This document shows, one piece after another, positions 46,844 to 57,200 of a stretch of 64,000 bases of DNA. How positions within the stretch are numbered: position 1 is the first letter of the stretch; the number at the start of each line of letters is the position of its first letter. The position numbers and the translations under genes were made by a program. A model generated the notes under the pieces. It saw nothing but the letters and a program-made list of their open reading frames with translations. It did no database searches and was not told the DNA's origin. This stretch comes from MWDV01 sp964634255 (lineage in GTDB: Bacteria; Verrucomicrobiota; Verrucomicrobiia; Limisphaerales; MWDV01), in NCBI GenBank assembly GCA_964634255.1, contig CAZWJC010000005.1:1-64000 (forward strand), given 5' to 3'.

Positions 46844-48106
46844 ATGCACTTCACCAAGCTTCTCTTCGTTGGTCTGTTTGCCTCCACAACGTGCTTCGGC
46901 GCAGTTGAACTCCGCGTGCCAGCCTTCACAGCCTATACGCTGCCCGATCCCGACGGCGCGCGCGTTTCGGAACGCTCAGGAGTTACGCGCTGGACGGATC
47001 CCGCAATCAGCGTGAACTGGTACGGCGAGTTCAAACAGACTGGCGAGCTCACGGCCAAGGTGGTTCTGCGGCTGCCGAAGGATGTGGAGTCGAAGCTGAA
47101 GCTCACGGTAGGGAATCAATCACGCGAAGCCGCTGTGAAAGGTGATGGTGACGAAGCTCCCGTGACGGCAGACTTCGGCAACTTCAAGATCGAGAAGGCC
47201 GGCTATCAGCGGTTCGCCCTGGAATCACTCAACTCCCAGGGGCAGCCCTTCGGCGACCTGGACGCGCTGGTGCTCGACGGGCCGGCGTTGGCCGACGCGC
47301 ACTTCAACTTGAAGGAGCGGCGCAACGCGGCGTCGGTTCACTTGGCCTATCCGGCCCAGCCCGGCACGAACGTCGCAGCGTTCTATTGTGAGGTGACGGC
47401 CGTGGACGAACCCGTGACCACCTTCTACATGGCGTGCGGCTGGCATCGCGGTTACTTCGGCATGCAAGTCAACAGCCCCACGGAACGACGGATCATCTTC
47501 AGCGTTTGGGACAGCGGCGGGGAGGCAGTGGATCGCAACAAGGTCGCCGACGTAAACCGCGTGAAGCTCATGGGCAAGGGCGACGGCGTTTACAGCGGCG
47601 ATTTCGGTAACGAGGGCACGGGCGGCCACAGTCACCTGAAATTCATGTGGAAGACCGGCGAGGTGCAGCGTTTCATGGTGACGGCGCAACCGACCAACGA
47701 GACGTTCACGATCTTCTCCGGCTATTACTTCCACCCGGATAGCCGGAAATGGATGCTGATTTCATCTTGGAAAGCGCCGAAGGAAGGCGGTTGGCTGCGC
47801 GGCTTGCACAGTTTCAGCGAGAACTTCTGGGGCAGCACCGGTCACCTGCGCCGCAAGGCGCTTTACGGAAACCAATGGATTCGCACCGATGCGGGCGAGT
47901 GGATCGAGCTTACGACCGCCAGCTTCAGTCATGATCCCACGGGGCGAAATGACCGGCTGGATCGCTTCATGGGCGTCGAGAACGGCCAGTTCTTCCTGAG
48001 CCACGGTGGCTTCGTGGAAGGATTCACGAAGTTTGGCGAGAAGTTCACGCGCTCCGCTGTCGGCCAACCGCCAAAAGACATCGCCTTGCCAAAGCTGCCT
48101 AACTAA
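46844..48106 (+). CDS. Secreted DUF5077-DUF3472 protein
   Basis: A protein of 420 residues. The ATG at 46844 starts a signal peptide (MHFTKLLFVGLFASTTCFGA); the frame continues upstream inside the previous gene. Residues 20-150 fit DUF5077 (VKV-type beta sandwich with LPKDVESKLKLTV). Residues 170-395 fit DUF3472 (RGYFGMQVNSPTERRIIFSV then WDSGG, GHSHLKFMWKTGEVQRF, SGYYFHPDSRKWMLISSWK). Both domains are of unknown function and often paired; the fold is probably a carbohydrate-binding jelly roll. It lies 19 bp after the cysteine-synthase-like gene and 9 bp before the GH38-like gene. Confidence 0.83.
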   Translation: MHFTKLLFVGLFASTTCFGAVELRVPAFTAYTLPDPDGARVSERSGVTRWTDPAISVNWYGEFKQTGELTAKVVLRLPKDVESKLKLTVGNQSREAAVKGDGDEAPVTADFGNFKIEKAGYQRFALESLNSQGQPFGDLDALVLDGPALADAHFNLKERRNAASVHLAYPAQPGTNVAAFYCEVTAVDEPVTTFYMACGWHRGYFGMQVNSPTERRIIFSVWDSGGEAVDRNKVADVNRVKLMGKGDGVYSGDFGNEGTGGHSHLKFMWKTGEVQRFMVTAQPTNETFTIFSGYYFHPDSRKWMLISSWKAPKEGGWLRGLHSFSENFWGSTGHLRRKALYGNQWIRTDAGEWIELTTASFSHDPTGRNDRLDRFMGVENGQFFLSHGGFVEGFTKFGEKFTRSAVGQPPKDIALPKLPN

Positions 48107-48115
48107 ATTGGGCGC

Positions 48116-50620
48116 ATGAAATCGCTCCCGGTTCTGCTCGGCGTATTGCTGACCCTCGCAAGCGCGCCAGCCGCCGACAGTAATCCACCAATCAAGCGTC
48201 TCTACCTCGTTCACTTCTCGCACACGGATTTCGGTTTCACCGAGCTCCAGAGCGTTTGTCGCGAGTTGCAGGTGCGCTACCTCGATATGGCAGTGGACGC
48301 CGTGCTCGCCACGGCTGGCGGACCGGAGGAGCGGAAGTTTCGCTGGACGGCTGAGTCCACGGTGGCCGTAGCCGACTGGTGGGAACAGGCGACGCCGCAG
48401 CGCCGGCAGGAATTCCTGCGCGCATTGGAGACCGGCCAGTTCGAAGTCGCGGCCATGCCGTTCAATCAAACGCCCTTCCTCAATGCGCGCCAGTGGCAGA
48501 CGATGCTGCATTGGCTGCCGGAAGATCTCTGGCAGAAGTGCAAGCCCAACATCGCCGTTCAGAACGACGTGAACGGGATGCCGCGCGCTGGGGCGATGGC
48601 GCTGTTAGATCGCGGCATCAAGCATCTCTTCATGGGCATCAACGCCGACAGCGGCGGGCCGCCGTTTTATCGTCCGTCCGCCTTTTGGTGGAAGATGCCC
48701 GACGGCCGTCGGCTGTTCGTCTGGTTAAACCACAGCTATCCTGCTGGGTTTGATTTCTTCGAGACTTACGAATGGCGTCGCGGCCCAGTGCCCCATGCCG
48801 GCGATATGCAATTCCGCCCGCCGCGCGGCAGCGACGTGTTCAAGACGGACGAGGCCTCGGTCCGTGCCGCGCACGCGCAATGCCTCCGTCGCATCGAGCA
48901 GCTGCGGAAGGAGGGCTACCCGCACGACGTGCTGACGATTTCCGTGACCAGTCAGTGGCGGATGGACAACGATCCTCCGTTTCCGCACTTGGCGGAGTTC
49001 GTCGTGGCGTGGAACAAACTGGGTTTGCAGCCCGAGCTGCATTTCGTGACGGCGTCGCAGGCGGTTCGCGAGATGGAAAAGGCCATCGGCGACAAGGTGC
49101 CGGAATACGCGGGGGAGTTCACCGACTGGTGGGCGAATGGGACGGCGAGCGGGCCGCGTGAGGTTGCCGCCAGCCGGTTCGCCAAACGCCTGCTCGCCGC
49201 GGCGGAGTCGCCCCTGTGGGGGGCGATGTCTCCGACGGCGCACGCCAAAGCGGAGTCGCTCTACAAAGATGTCTGCCTGTTCGATGAGCACACGTGGGGA
49301 TCAAGCATGAGCGTGGCGACGCCGTGGACGCTCGATTCGCAGGTGCAGTTTGGCGAGAAAGCGGCGTTTGCCTATCGCCCGATGGCGCACGCCGAATGGC
49401 TGCTGTCGCAGCGCGCCCGCACGAAGCTGCTGCGCGAGGGCGAAGGCTTGTTTATCGCGAATCCAACTCGCGCCCCGTTCAGCGGCTGGGTTCGACTGAA
49501 CGCCACCAGCCTGCGCGGCGATTTCAAGTCAGTGGAATTGCCCGATGGAGGCAGCCGTCTCCCCATCACGTTTGAGCCGGGCATCAGCCCCTGGCATCGG
49601 CCGCAGAAACCCGGGGATCTGACCCGCGAAGATTCGTCCGCTACGCACGCGGACAACGTGCCCAACCGGGTCGCGAAGTTCTGGCTCGATCAACTGCCGG
49701 GCGAGAGCGTCGTGAGACTCCACCTCAGCCCGCAGCCTGCGGAAATCAAGACTGTGTCTTCGGCTGCCCCGGCGGTCACTCGCGACACGAACGGCTGGCC
49801 TGCTTCCGCTCAGTGGCCCGGCATGAAGAGGTCGCTGTTCCTGCCCGGCTTCGGCGATTTCCTTGCCGTGAAAGTCAACGCTTTCGCGCCGCGCTGGGCG
49901 CTGCTCGATATTGCTTATGCTAGCGAAGCGGAACAGCGCGAGAAGTCGCGCCGGGAACGGCTCGAAGAAGTGTGGGCCAAACCAGAAGGCCCGGCCACCG
50001 TCGAGGACAATGCCCACACGACTCTCTACTCGCAATGGCTGCAGCACCCGCGCCTCAAGTGGGCGGTGCGCAAGTTGGAGTTGTGGAAAAGCGAGCCCCG
50101 CGCCCGGCTCACGCTCCGGTTCTACCGAATCTCGGACGACAACCCGGAAGTCATGTTCGCGTCCTTCCCGTTGCCGTGTGAAGGCACGTTGCCGACACTG
50201 AGCAGCGGCGGCATGCCGTTCACGCCTTACACCGATCAAGTGCCCGGCAGCTGCCGCGATTACTTCGGCATTGACGGCTGGGCGCACTACGCTACGAGCG
50301 ACGGCCACTGGCTTTGGGGCAGCCGCGATGCGCCGCTGATGACTTTGGGCGGCCCGCACGTCTGGGTGCGCCGCACCACTGCACCGAAGGACGCACATCG
50401 CGTGCTGGCAATGTTGTTCAACAACCATTGGCACACGAATTTTGTCGGTGACGAGCACGGCGTCATGGAGTTTCAGTTTGACCTCGTGTGGCGCGAGAAT
50501 CTGCCGGACGCGCGTTCCGCGGAGGCGCTGGCGGATTCGCTTAGCGGCGAGCCCGTGGTATTGAACAACGGCTCGGGTCGTGATGACTCCTTCATTCTCC
50601 AACGCCTCTTCCAACCATGA
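48116..50620 (+). CDS. Exported DUF5054 / GH38-like protein
   Basis: A protein of 834 residues with signal peptide MKSLPVLLGVLLTLASAPAA. The N-terminal barrel starts LYLVHFSHTDFGF with H36/D38, matching the zinc-binding HxD of GH38 alpha-mannosidases. The strand NIAVQNDVNGMPRAGAMALL has D151 at the position of the GH38 nucleophile. FRWTAESTVAVADWW and FEVAAMPFNQTPFLN also follow the GH38 pattern. Residues 400-830 are beta-rich domains as in GH38. DUF5054 is the closest family name I recall. It could cleave alpha-mannosides or a related sugar; the activity is unproven. Its stop overlaps the next start by 4 bp (ATGA). Confidence 0.8.
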   Translation: MKSLPVLLGVLLTLASAPAADSNPPIKRLYLVHFSHTDFGFTELQSVCRELQVRYLDMAVDAVLATAGGPEERKFRWTAESTVAVADWWEQATPQRRQEFLRALETGQFEVAAMPFNQTPFLNARQWQTMLHWLPEDLWQKCKPNIAVQNDVNGMPRAGAMALLDRGIKHLFMGINADSGGPPFYRPSAFWWKMPDGRRLFVWLNHSYPAGFDFFETYEWRRGPVPHAGDMQFRPPRGSDVFKTDEASVRAAHAQCLRRIEQLRKEGYPHDVLTISVTSQWRMDNDPPFPHLAEFVVAWNKLGLQPELHFVTASQAVREMEKAIGDKVPEYAGEFTDWWANGTASGPREVAASRFAKRLLAAAESPLWGAMSPTAHAKAESLYKDVCLFDEHTWGSSMSVATPWTLDSQVQFGEKAAFAYRPMAHAEWLLSQRARTKLLREGEGLFIANPTRAPFSGWVRLNATSLRGDFKSVELPDGGSRLPITFEPGISPWHRPQKPGDLTREDSSATHADNVPNRVAKFWLDQLPGESVVRLHLSPQPAEIKTVSSAAPAVTRDTNGWPASAQWPGMKRSLFLPGFGDFLAVKVNAFAPRWALLDIAYASEAEQREKSRRERLEEVWAKPEGPATVEDNAHTTLYSQWLQHPRLKWAVRKLELWKSEPRARLTLRFYRISDDNPEVMFASFPLPCEGTLPTLSSGGMPFTPYTDQVPGSCRDYFGIDGWAHYATSDGHWLWGSRDAPLMTLGGPHVWVRRTTAPKDAHRVLAMLFNNHWHTNFVGDEHGVMEFQFDLVWRENLPDARSAEALADSLSGEPVVLNNGSGRDDSFILQRLFQP

Positions 50621-52242
50621 AATCGCTCCTTAGAGCCTGCCTGAGAAGTCAAATCGCGCATGGCAACTGGTGTTGCGGAGTGCACCCGTCCCCTGGCGCA
50701 GCAACTGAGGAAGAACGACCGGTGTGGCCTTCCAGCGCGTCCGGCAGATTCACACTGCTGCGCCCGGGGACGGGCGCACTCCGGGAGGGAGTGTTCAGAC
50801 AGGCTCTCAGAGAAACGGCAACCTCCTTCGCGGTCCTGTTGACGTTGTGCGCGAACGCGCAGTCGGCTGCACCAAAGGCGGACTACGCCGTGGTCGTCTC
50901 ACAAGAAACGGCCGCGAATCCCGCCTGGAGTCGAGTGGTGGAGACGCTGAAGGAGAAGCATCAGGCGCGGGTGCTCACGTATGGCACGAACATCGCGGAA
51001 GCTTTGCCCCGGCTGCGTGAGCAGTTCCCGCGCTACGCCTGCTTTGTCGCGCGGCCTGAGGAAGCCACACGGGACTTTGTTGCTCACGTTCATCGTCTGA
51101 CACGCCAACTGGACGCTGACCCTTACACGGATTGCTTATGGGGAATTCTCACCGGTTACGATGCCACGAACGCGCTACGCATTGCGCGGCAACGCGAACC
51201 CCTAACCGTCCGCAAGGTCGCCGCCGGCACGGCGCTGGCGATGGACATGGTCGAGGAGGGTGTCTGGTACTGCGAACTCAACAAGAACAAGATGGTGAAG
51301 AAAGCGCCGGGTCAGACGGCGGTGGAACTCAAAGGCCCGGATGACACGACGCAGGCGTTGGTGGACACGCTAAACGTTTACCGAGCCGACATGTTCGTCA
51401 CTTCCGGCCACGCCACCGAGCGCGATTGGCAAATTGGTTTCCGCTACAAGAACGGGTATTTCAAACATGCGGACGGCGAGCTTTACGGCGAGGACACAAA
51501 CGGACGCAAGTGGCCAGTGCGCTCGCTCAACCCCAGAATTTACCTGCCCGTGGGCAACTGTCTCATGGGCCATATTGACCAACCGGATTGCATGGCGACG
51601 GCCTGGATGAACAGCGCGGGCGTTTGCCAGATGTTCGGCTACACGCAGCCGACCTGGTTTGGCTACATGGGCTGGGGCGTGCTGGATTACTTCGTGGAGC
51701 AACCCGGCCGCTACACGCTCACTGAGGCGTTCTTTGCCAATCACCACGCGCTCACGCATCGCTTGGCCACTTACTTCCCGGACATGCTGGACGCCCAGGC
51801 AGACGCGCAGGGGCGGGTGTCGGCGCGCCCGGTTCTCAGTGAGGCAGCGAAAAGTGCGGGGCTGACGGCCAACGACGCCCGCGGCTTGGTGTTCGACCGC
51901 GATGTCGTGGCGTTCTACGGCGATCCTGCGTGGCAGGCGCGCATGGAGGACCAGCCAAAGGCGTTTGAACAGACGCTGACCGAGCAGAACGGGGTTTTCG
52001 CCTTCACGATCAAGCCGAACCGTGCGGAGGAGAGTTTTCAAGCGATCAACACCAACGGCTCACAGCGAGGCGGACGCCCGATTGTGGCCTACCTGCCGCA
52101 TCGCATCCAATCGCCGAAGGTGTCCGTGGGCGCGGACCTGAATCCAGTGATCACCGACGATTTCATTTTGGTGCCGAATCCGGGCGCGTGTGATCCGACG
52201 CGGGATTATCGCGTCGTGTTTAGCGCGGAGCGAATTCGTTGA
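50617..52242 (+). CDS. Secreted protein with possible clan-CD-like His/Cys dyad
   Basis: The frame has 541 residues from the ATG at 50617. An in-frame GTG at 50791 gives a cleaner signal peptide (FRQALRETATSFAVLLTLCA then NAQS) and may be the real start. The stretch between contains an inverted-repeat element. The core has MFVTSGHATERDWQIGF with His265 and, 50 residues on, YLPVGNCLMGHI with Cys315. A strand ending in (S/T)GH followed by a strand ending in NC resembles gingipain/caspase-type peptidases (clan CD). Earlier, DYAVVVSQETA and CFVARPEEATRDF look like a Rossmann-like half. Family not recognised; peptidase function is a hypothesis. It overlaps the preceding gene by 4 bp. Confidence 0.68.
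   Translation: MKSLLRACLRSQIAHGNWCCGVHPSPGAATEEERPVWPSSASGRFTLLRPGTGALREGVFRQALRETATSFAVLLTLCANAQSAAPKADYAVVVSQETAANPAWSRVVETLKEKHQARVLTYGTNIAEALPRLREQFPRYACFVARPEEATRDFVAHVHRLTRQLDADPYTDCLWGILTGYDATNALRIARQREPLTVRKVAAGTALAMDMVEEGVWYCELNKNKMVKKAPGQTAVELKGPDDTTQALVDTLNVYRADMFVTSGHATERDWQIGFRYKNGYFKHADGELYGEDTNGRKWPVRSLNPRIYLPVGNCLMGHIDQPDCMATAWMNSAGVCQMFGYTQPTWFGYMGWGVLDYFVEQPGRYTLTEAFFANHHALTHRLATYFPDMLDAQADAQGRVSARPVLSEAAKSAGLTANDARGLVFDRDVVAFYGDPAWQARMEDQPKAFEQTLTEQNGVFAFTIKPNRAEESFQAINTNGSQRGGRPIVAYLPHRIQSPKVSVGADLNPVITDDFILVPNPGACDPTRDYRVVFSAERIR
50632..50807. repeat. 176-bp imperfect inverted-repeat element near the start of a gene
   Basis: Inner arms of 24 bp at 50677-50700 and 50759-50782 are reverse complements with two mismatches. 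Outer arms of 13 bp (agagcctgcctga at 50632-50644; its complement with one mismatch at 50795-50807) extend the symmetry. The element starts 15 bp after the ATG and keeps the frame open with an atypical, Arg/Gly/Pro-rich peptide ahead of a hydrophobic segment. It looks like a MITE- or REP-type insertion. No target duplication was resolved. Confidence 0.75.
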
Positions 52243-52280
52243 CCCGCATTGCCATTCCGGAAGCGCCCCGCCAACAGACC

Positions 52281-54200
52281 ATGAGAGTAACGTCCATCAT
52301 TGCTGCCGCGATTGTGATTATTGTGGCGGACTCTGGCGTCGCTTCCGCCCGGGAGACGTGGCAGGGTTTCGCCCGCACGAATTTCGCCTTAGAAGGTCAT
52401 GCTTGCTTCGTCACTCAGCCGGAGATCGCCGCACCCGGTAAGCCGTGGGTCTGGCGGACTTCCTTTCCCGACTTCCACGCGGAGGTGGACGTCGAGTTGC
52501 TGAGCCAGGGCTGGCATGTGGCCTATGTGGATTGCGTGGACATGCTCGGCGCGGATACGGCGCTGGACGTTTACGACCAGTTTTATGGCCGGATGCGGAA
52601 TCAGTTCGGACTCGCTGCCAAGCCCGCTTTGGAGGCAGTCAGCCGGGGTGGGCTGCACGCCTACCGCTATGCGGCGCGTCGCCCAGAACGGGTCGCGTGC
52701 ATCTACGCCGATACGCCGGTGATGGACTTGAAGAGTTGGCCGCTGAGCTGGCCGGGTTCTAAAAAGGAGGTTGCCGACGCGATAAAACACTATGGCTTTG
52801 CCGACGAAGCTGCCTTGCGTGGTTTTCGTGGCAATCCCGTGGACCATGCCGTGCTCGAACCGATTGCTCGGGCTGGAATCCCGTTGCGGCATGTCATCAG
52901 TCTCGACGATCGAGTCGTCCCGCCGGAGCAAAACACGCTCAAAGCCCGACAACGTTTGGCAACGTTGGGACACAAGTTGGAGGTGGTGACAGTTGCGCAT
53001 GGCACGCCGGAGAGTAATGGACATCATTTCCCCCTGCCGGCGGTCTTCGAGTCATCGCGGTTCATCATGCGGCATTCCGCTGTCCTGCCAGGAAACCGCG
53101 AGTACTTCGCGTTACGCGGCGGACTGAACAACAGCCGTGCCGCTTTTGAGAGCCGGAAGACCGGGCGCGTCGTGTTTCTCGGCGGTTCGATCACCTTCAA
53201 CCCTGGTTGGCGGGATGCTGTGATGCGGTATCTGCGCCAGCGTTTTCCGCAAACGCAGTTCGACTTCGTCGCGGCTGGCATCCCGTCGCTGGGCTCCGTT
53301 CCCCATGCCTTCCGCCTGGAGCGCGACGTGTTGGCGCGTGGGCCGGCGGAACTGGTGTTCGTCGAGGCGGCGGTCAACGATCACAATTATGACAGCCTGA
53401 CGAATCGGGCTGAACTGACCCTGCGCGGCATGGAAGGAGTGGTTCGCCACCTGCGGTCGGCCAACCCGCTCACGGACATTGTTCACCTGCATTTCGTGCA
53501 TGACCAGCACTTGAAGACCTATGGCGAAGGCACGACGCCGTACACGATTGCTGCGCACGAACAGGTGGCGGATTGCTACGGTTGTCCGTCGCTGGATCTT
53601 TCGCGCGAAGTCAGTGATCGCATCAACGCCGGCCAGTTCACGTGGGCGGACGATTTTCGCGATTTGCATCCCTCGCCTTACGGCCAGCAAGTGTATGCGC
53701 TCAGCATCACGCGTTTGCTGGACGCCGCTTGGGCCAGCCCGGCAGTTGCCGCCAAGCCTCATCCGCTACCTGCTCCAGTGGATTCGTTGAGTTATTTCCG
53801 GGGACGTTTTGGTGATCTCAAGTCCGCGAAGCTTATCCAGGGTTTTGCCATCGACCCACAATGGCGGCCGACGGACGGAAAGGAAACCCGCGAGGGCTTC
53901 GTCAATGTGCCCGCGCTGGTGGGGACAACGCCCGGAGCCATGTTCGAGTTCGCCTTTGAGGGAACGGGCGCAGGTTTGTTCATCACGTCCGGGCCGGACG
54001 CTGGTATCATCGAGTTTAGCGTGGACGGTGGTGCATGGCGGCGCGTCAACACGGTTACGGCGTGGAGCAAGGCGTTGCATCTGCCGTGGGCGATGATGCT
54101 CGACGACTCACTGCCTTCTGGGAGTCACGCGATCCGTGTGCGCCTCTCCAACGAAAGCCCGAACTCCGCCCTGCGCGTGTTCCATCTGCTGGAGAATTAA
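52281..54200 (+). CDS. Exported alpha/beta hydrolase - SGNH hydrolase fusion
   Basis: A protein of 639 residues from the ATG at 52281 (signal peptide MRVTSIIAAAIVIIVADSGV); a TTG at 52239 is less likely. The first half (to about 260) is an alpha/beta hydrolase: WVWRTSFPDFHAEVDVELLS, nucleophile-like Ser121 in EAVSRGGLHAYRYA, Asp region ISLDDRVVPPEQ, and a His in GHHFPLP. The second half is an SGNH/GDSL esterase: VVFLGGSITFNPGW with Ser303, FVEAAVNDHNYDS (block III Asn) and DDFRDLHPSPYG (block V Asp and His). The last 120 residues are a jelly-roll-like module (MFEFAFEGTGAGLFITSGPD). Two esterase folds on one chain suggest removal of two ester groups, or a combined deacylase, from the glycan. 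Confidence 0.85.
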   Translation: MRVTSIIAAAIVIIVADSGVASARETWQGFARTNFALEGHACFVTQPEIAAPGKPWVWRTSFPDFHAEVDVELLSQGWHVAYVDCVDMLGADTALDVYDQFYGRMRNQFGLAAKPALEAVSRGGLHAYRYAARRPERVACIYADTPVMDLKSWPLSWPGSKKEVADAIKHYGFADEAALRGFRGNPVDHAVLEPIARAGIPLRHVISLDDRVVPPEQNTLKARQRLATLGHKLEVVTVAHGTPESNGHHFPLPAVFESSRFIMRHSAVLPGNREYFALRGGLNNSRAAFESRKTGRVVFLGGSITFNPGWRDAVMRYLRQRFPQTQFDFVAAGIPSLGSVPHAFRLERDVLARGPAELVFVEAAVNDHNYDSLTNRAELTLRGMEGVVRHLRSANPLTDIVHLHFVHDQHLKTYGEGTTPYTIAAHEQVADCYGCPSLDLSREVSDRINAGQFTWADDFRDLHPSPYGQQVYALSITRLLDAAWASPAVAAKPHPLPAPVDSLSYFRGRFGDLKSAKLIQGFAIDPQWRPTDGKETREGFVNVPALVGTTPGAMFEFAFEGTGAGLFITSGPDAGIIEFSVDGGAWRRVNTVTAWSKALHLPWAMMLDDSLPSGSHAIRVRLSNESPNSALRVFHLLEN

Positions 54201-54242
54201 GCGATGCGGCGATGGTCAAACCAAGAAACCGAAGGAAAGAGA

Positions 54243-57200
54243 ATGCACGTGAAGCGTCTTGTGTTGGGAGTTTTGCTGTTCAGCACTCTGATCTATGTCA
54301 CGCACGGACAGGAGCGGCTGTCGGCCAGCCCGCAGCCGACTGGCCAGGAGTGGGAACAGGAGCAGAACCTCTCGCTCAACAAGGAAGCGCCGCGGGCGAC
54401 GTTCGCTTCGTTTGGCAGTCTCGATTCCGCGCTCAGAATATTGCCGGAGCATTCCGCGTTCTGGCGCTCGCTTGACGGCCCGTGGAAATTCCATTGGGTC
54501 AAACACCCCGATGAACGCCCCGCCGAGTTCTACAAACCGGAGTTTGATGTCTCTGGCTGGGAGGAGATTCCCGTGCCGTCATCGTGGCAGTGTCAGGGCT
54601 ATGACGTGCCCGTCTATTCCAACCAACGCTACCTCTTCAAGCGCGGCTGGCCGCGGGTGATGGGCGAACCGCCGGCCGGCTACACGGCGTTCACCAACCG
54701 GAACCCGGTCGGCTCTTACCGCCGCGACTTCACCGTGCCCGCCGAATGGGCCGGCCGCGAGGTCTTCATCCATTTCGACGGCGTGGACTCCTTCTTCTAT
54801 CTTTGGATCAACGGCCGTTACGTCGGTTTCTCAAAGGATTCCCGCGTGCCCGCCGAATTCAACATCAGCCAACATCTCCGCCCGGGCACGAACACCGTCG
54901 CGGCGGAGGTGTATCGCTTCTCCGATGGTTCGTATCTCGAATGCCAGGACATGTGGCGACTTTCGGGCATCTTCCGTTCTGTCTCGCTGCAGGCGGTGCC
55001 GCAGACCCACATCCGCGATTTCTTCGCACTGCCGGACCTCGACGCCGCATACCGCGACGGCACGCTGAGAATCACCGGCGCAGTCGTCGGGCCGGATGCG
55101 GCAAGCAGCCGTCTCATTGCATCCTTGTTTGATTCCGCAGGCAAAGCGCTGTCCACTCGAACGGCAGTCATCAGCAACGCCCAGTTTGCGGTGGAACTGG
55201 CCGCAAGCAATCCGCGTAAGTGGACGGCGGAGACTCCGAACCTCTACACGCTGGTCCTGGAGCTGAAAGACCAAGCGGCCCGGACCGCGGAATTCGTCTC
55301 CGCGCAGGTCGGGTTTCGCAAGGTGGAGATCAAGGACGGCGTCTTCCTTGTGAACGGCCAACCTGTCAAGCTCAAGGGCGTCAATCGGCACGAGAACTTC
55401 CCCGACACTGGCCATGCCGTTACCCGAGCGCAAATGGAACTGGACCTCTTGCGCCTGAAGCAGGCGAATGTGAACCACGTCCGCACCTCGCACTATCCGA
55501 ACGATCCTTACTGGTACTACCTCTGCAACCGGTATGGCATCTACATTCTCGACGAGGCCAACATCGAGTCGCACGGCTACTACTACGGCAAGGAGTCGCT
55601 CTCGCATCCGAAGGAATGGGAAGCTGCTCATGTGGCCCGCGTGATGGCGATGGTCGAGCGCGACAAGAATCATCCGTGCGTCGTGGTCTGGTCGCTGGGC
55701 AACGAGGCCGGCCCGGGGCAGAATTTCGTCGTGGCTGAGAAGGCTCTTAAAGCGCGCGATACTTCCAGGCCAACACAGTACGAGCGCAACAACGACATCG
55801 TGGATCTGGGCAGCAACCAGTATCCAGACGTGGGTTGGGTCTGGCACGCGGCGCGCGGTGGACGCGGCATCAAGTATCCGTTTTACATCTCCGAGTACGC
55901 GCACATCATGAATAACGCCCTCGGCAATCTGGCTGACTACTGGGAAGCCATCGAATCCTCGGACAAGGTGATGGGGGCGGCCATTTGGGAATGGTGTGAC
56001 CAGGGACTCTACAAAACAAACGCTGCCGGTGAGCGGTACGTAGCATACGGTGGCGATTTCGGTGACGCCCCGAACGACGGTCAATTCATCGTCAAGGGCG
56101 TTGTCTTCGCCGACCGCACGCCGAAGCCGTGCTACTTCGAGGTGAAACAGGTTTACCAGAACATTGCCGTTGCGGCGGCGGACATCGCGAACCGCCAGGT
56201 CGAGATCTTCAACAAGAATTACTTCAAGGACCTGTCTGAGTTGGAGGTCTTGTGGGAACTCACCGAAGATGGGGTGGTAATTCAATCCGGCATGATGCCC
56301 CCGCCTGAGGTCGGCCCGCGCCAGAAGGCGCTCGTGATGGTGCCGTTCACGAAACCCGCCTGGAAGCCCGGCGCGGAGTATTTCCTGAAGCTGGGCTTCC
56401 GCCTGCGTGAAGGCTGTGACTGGGCACCCAAAGGCTACGAACTGGCCGGCGGTCAGGTTGCTGTGCCGAATCCACAGCGGGTGAAGCCAGTGTTGGCGGT
56501 TGTTGGTGACGCGCTGAACGTCAAGGAATCGCCGGAAGCTGTGACCGTTTCGGGCAAAGACTTCGTGGCAATGTTCGATCCCCAACGCGGCTCGTTGGCA
56601 AAACTCACCTATCACGGCAAGGACATTCTCAGCCAAGAGGTCGGACTGAACGCCTTCCGCTGTCCGCTCAACAACGACGGATGGGCGATGGGCAAGTGGT
56701 TTGAGCAGGGGCTGCGGAATCTCACGAATCGCGCTGCCGGCTTCAAGGTCGAGCGGATTGGCGATACTGTGCGGTTCGTGGCCAGCGTTGTCTCGCAGGG
56801 TCAGCAGTCCGAACGGTGCGTGGATTTCGGCGGCAACCACACGCGCGTCGAGCCCACGGGCCGAGCCTTGGACGCGAACGCGCTCCAGTTCCGTTCGCAG
56901 TATGTGTGGCACGTCTATCCTGATGGCTCGATTGCGCTCCAGGCTGCCATTGCGCCGAGCGGCCCTGTCATCGTTCTGCCGAAGATCGGCGTGAAGATGG
57001 AATTGCCCGAGGCCTTTGCCCGCGTGACTTACTTTGGTCGCGGCCCGGAGGAGAACTATCCTGACCGCAAGGCGGCCTCGTTTGTCGGCGAGTGTTCGCG
57101 GAGCGTGCGGGACATGTTCGTGCCCTACGCGCGACCCAACGACATGGGCAACCGCGAGGAGGTCCGTTGGGTCGCATTAACGGATGGTCAAGGCGACGGC

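Noticed and set aside
54831..56912. 693-codon minus-strand frame opposite the LacZ-type gene
   Set aside because: Antisense of the catalytic barrel; GC-rich DNA commonly leaves such frames open and no domain is seen.
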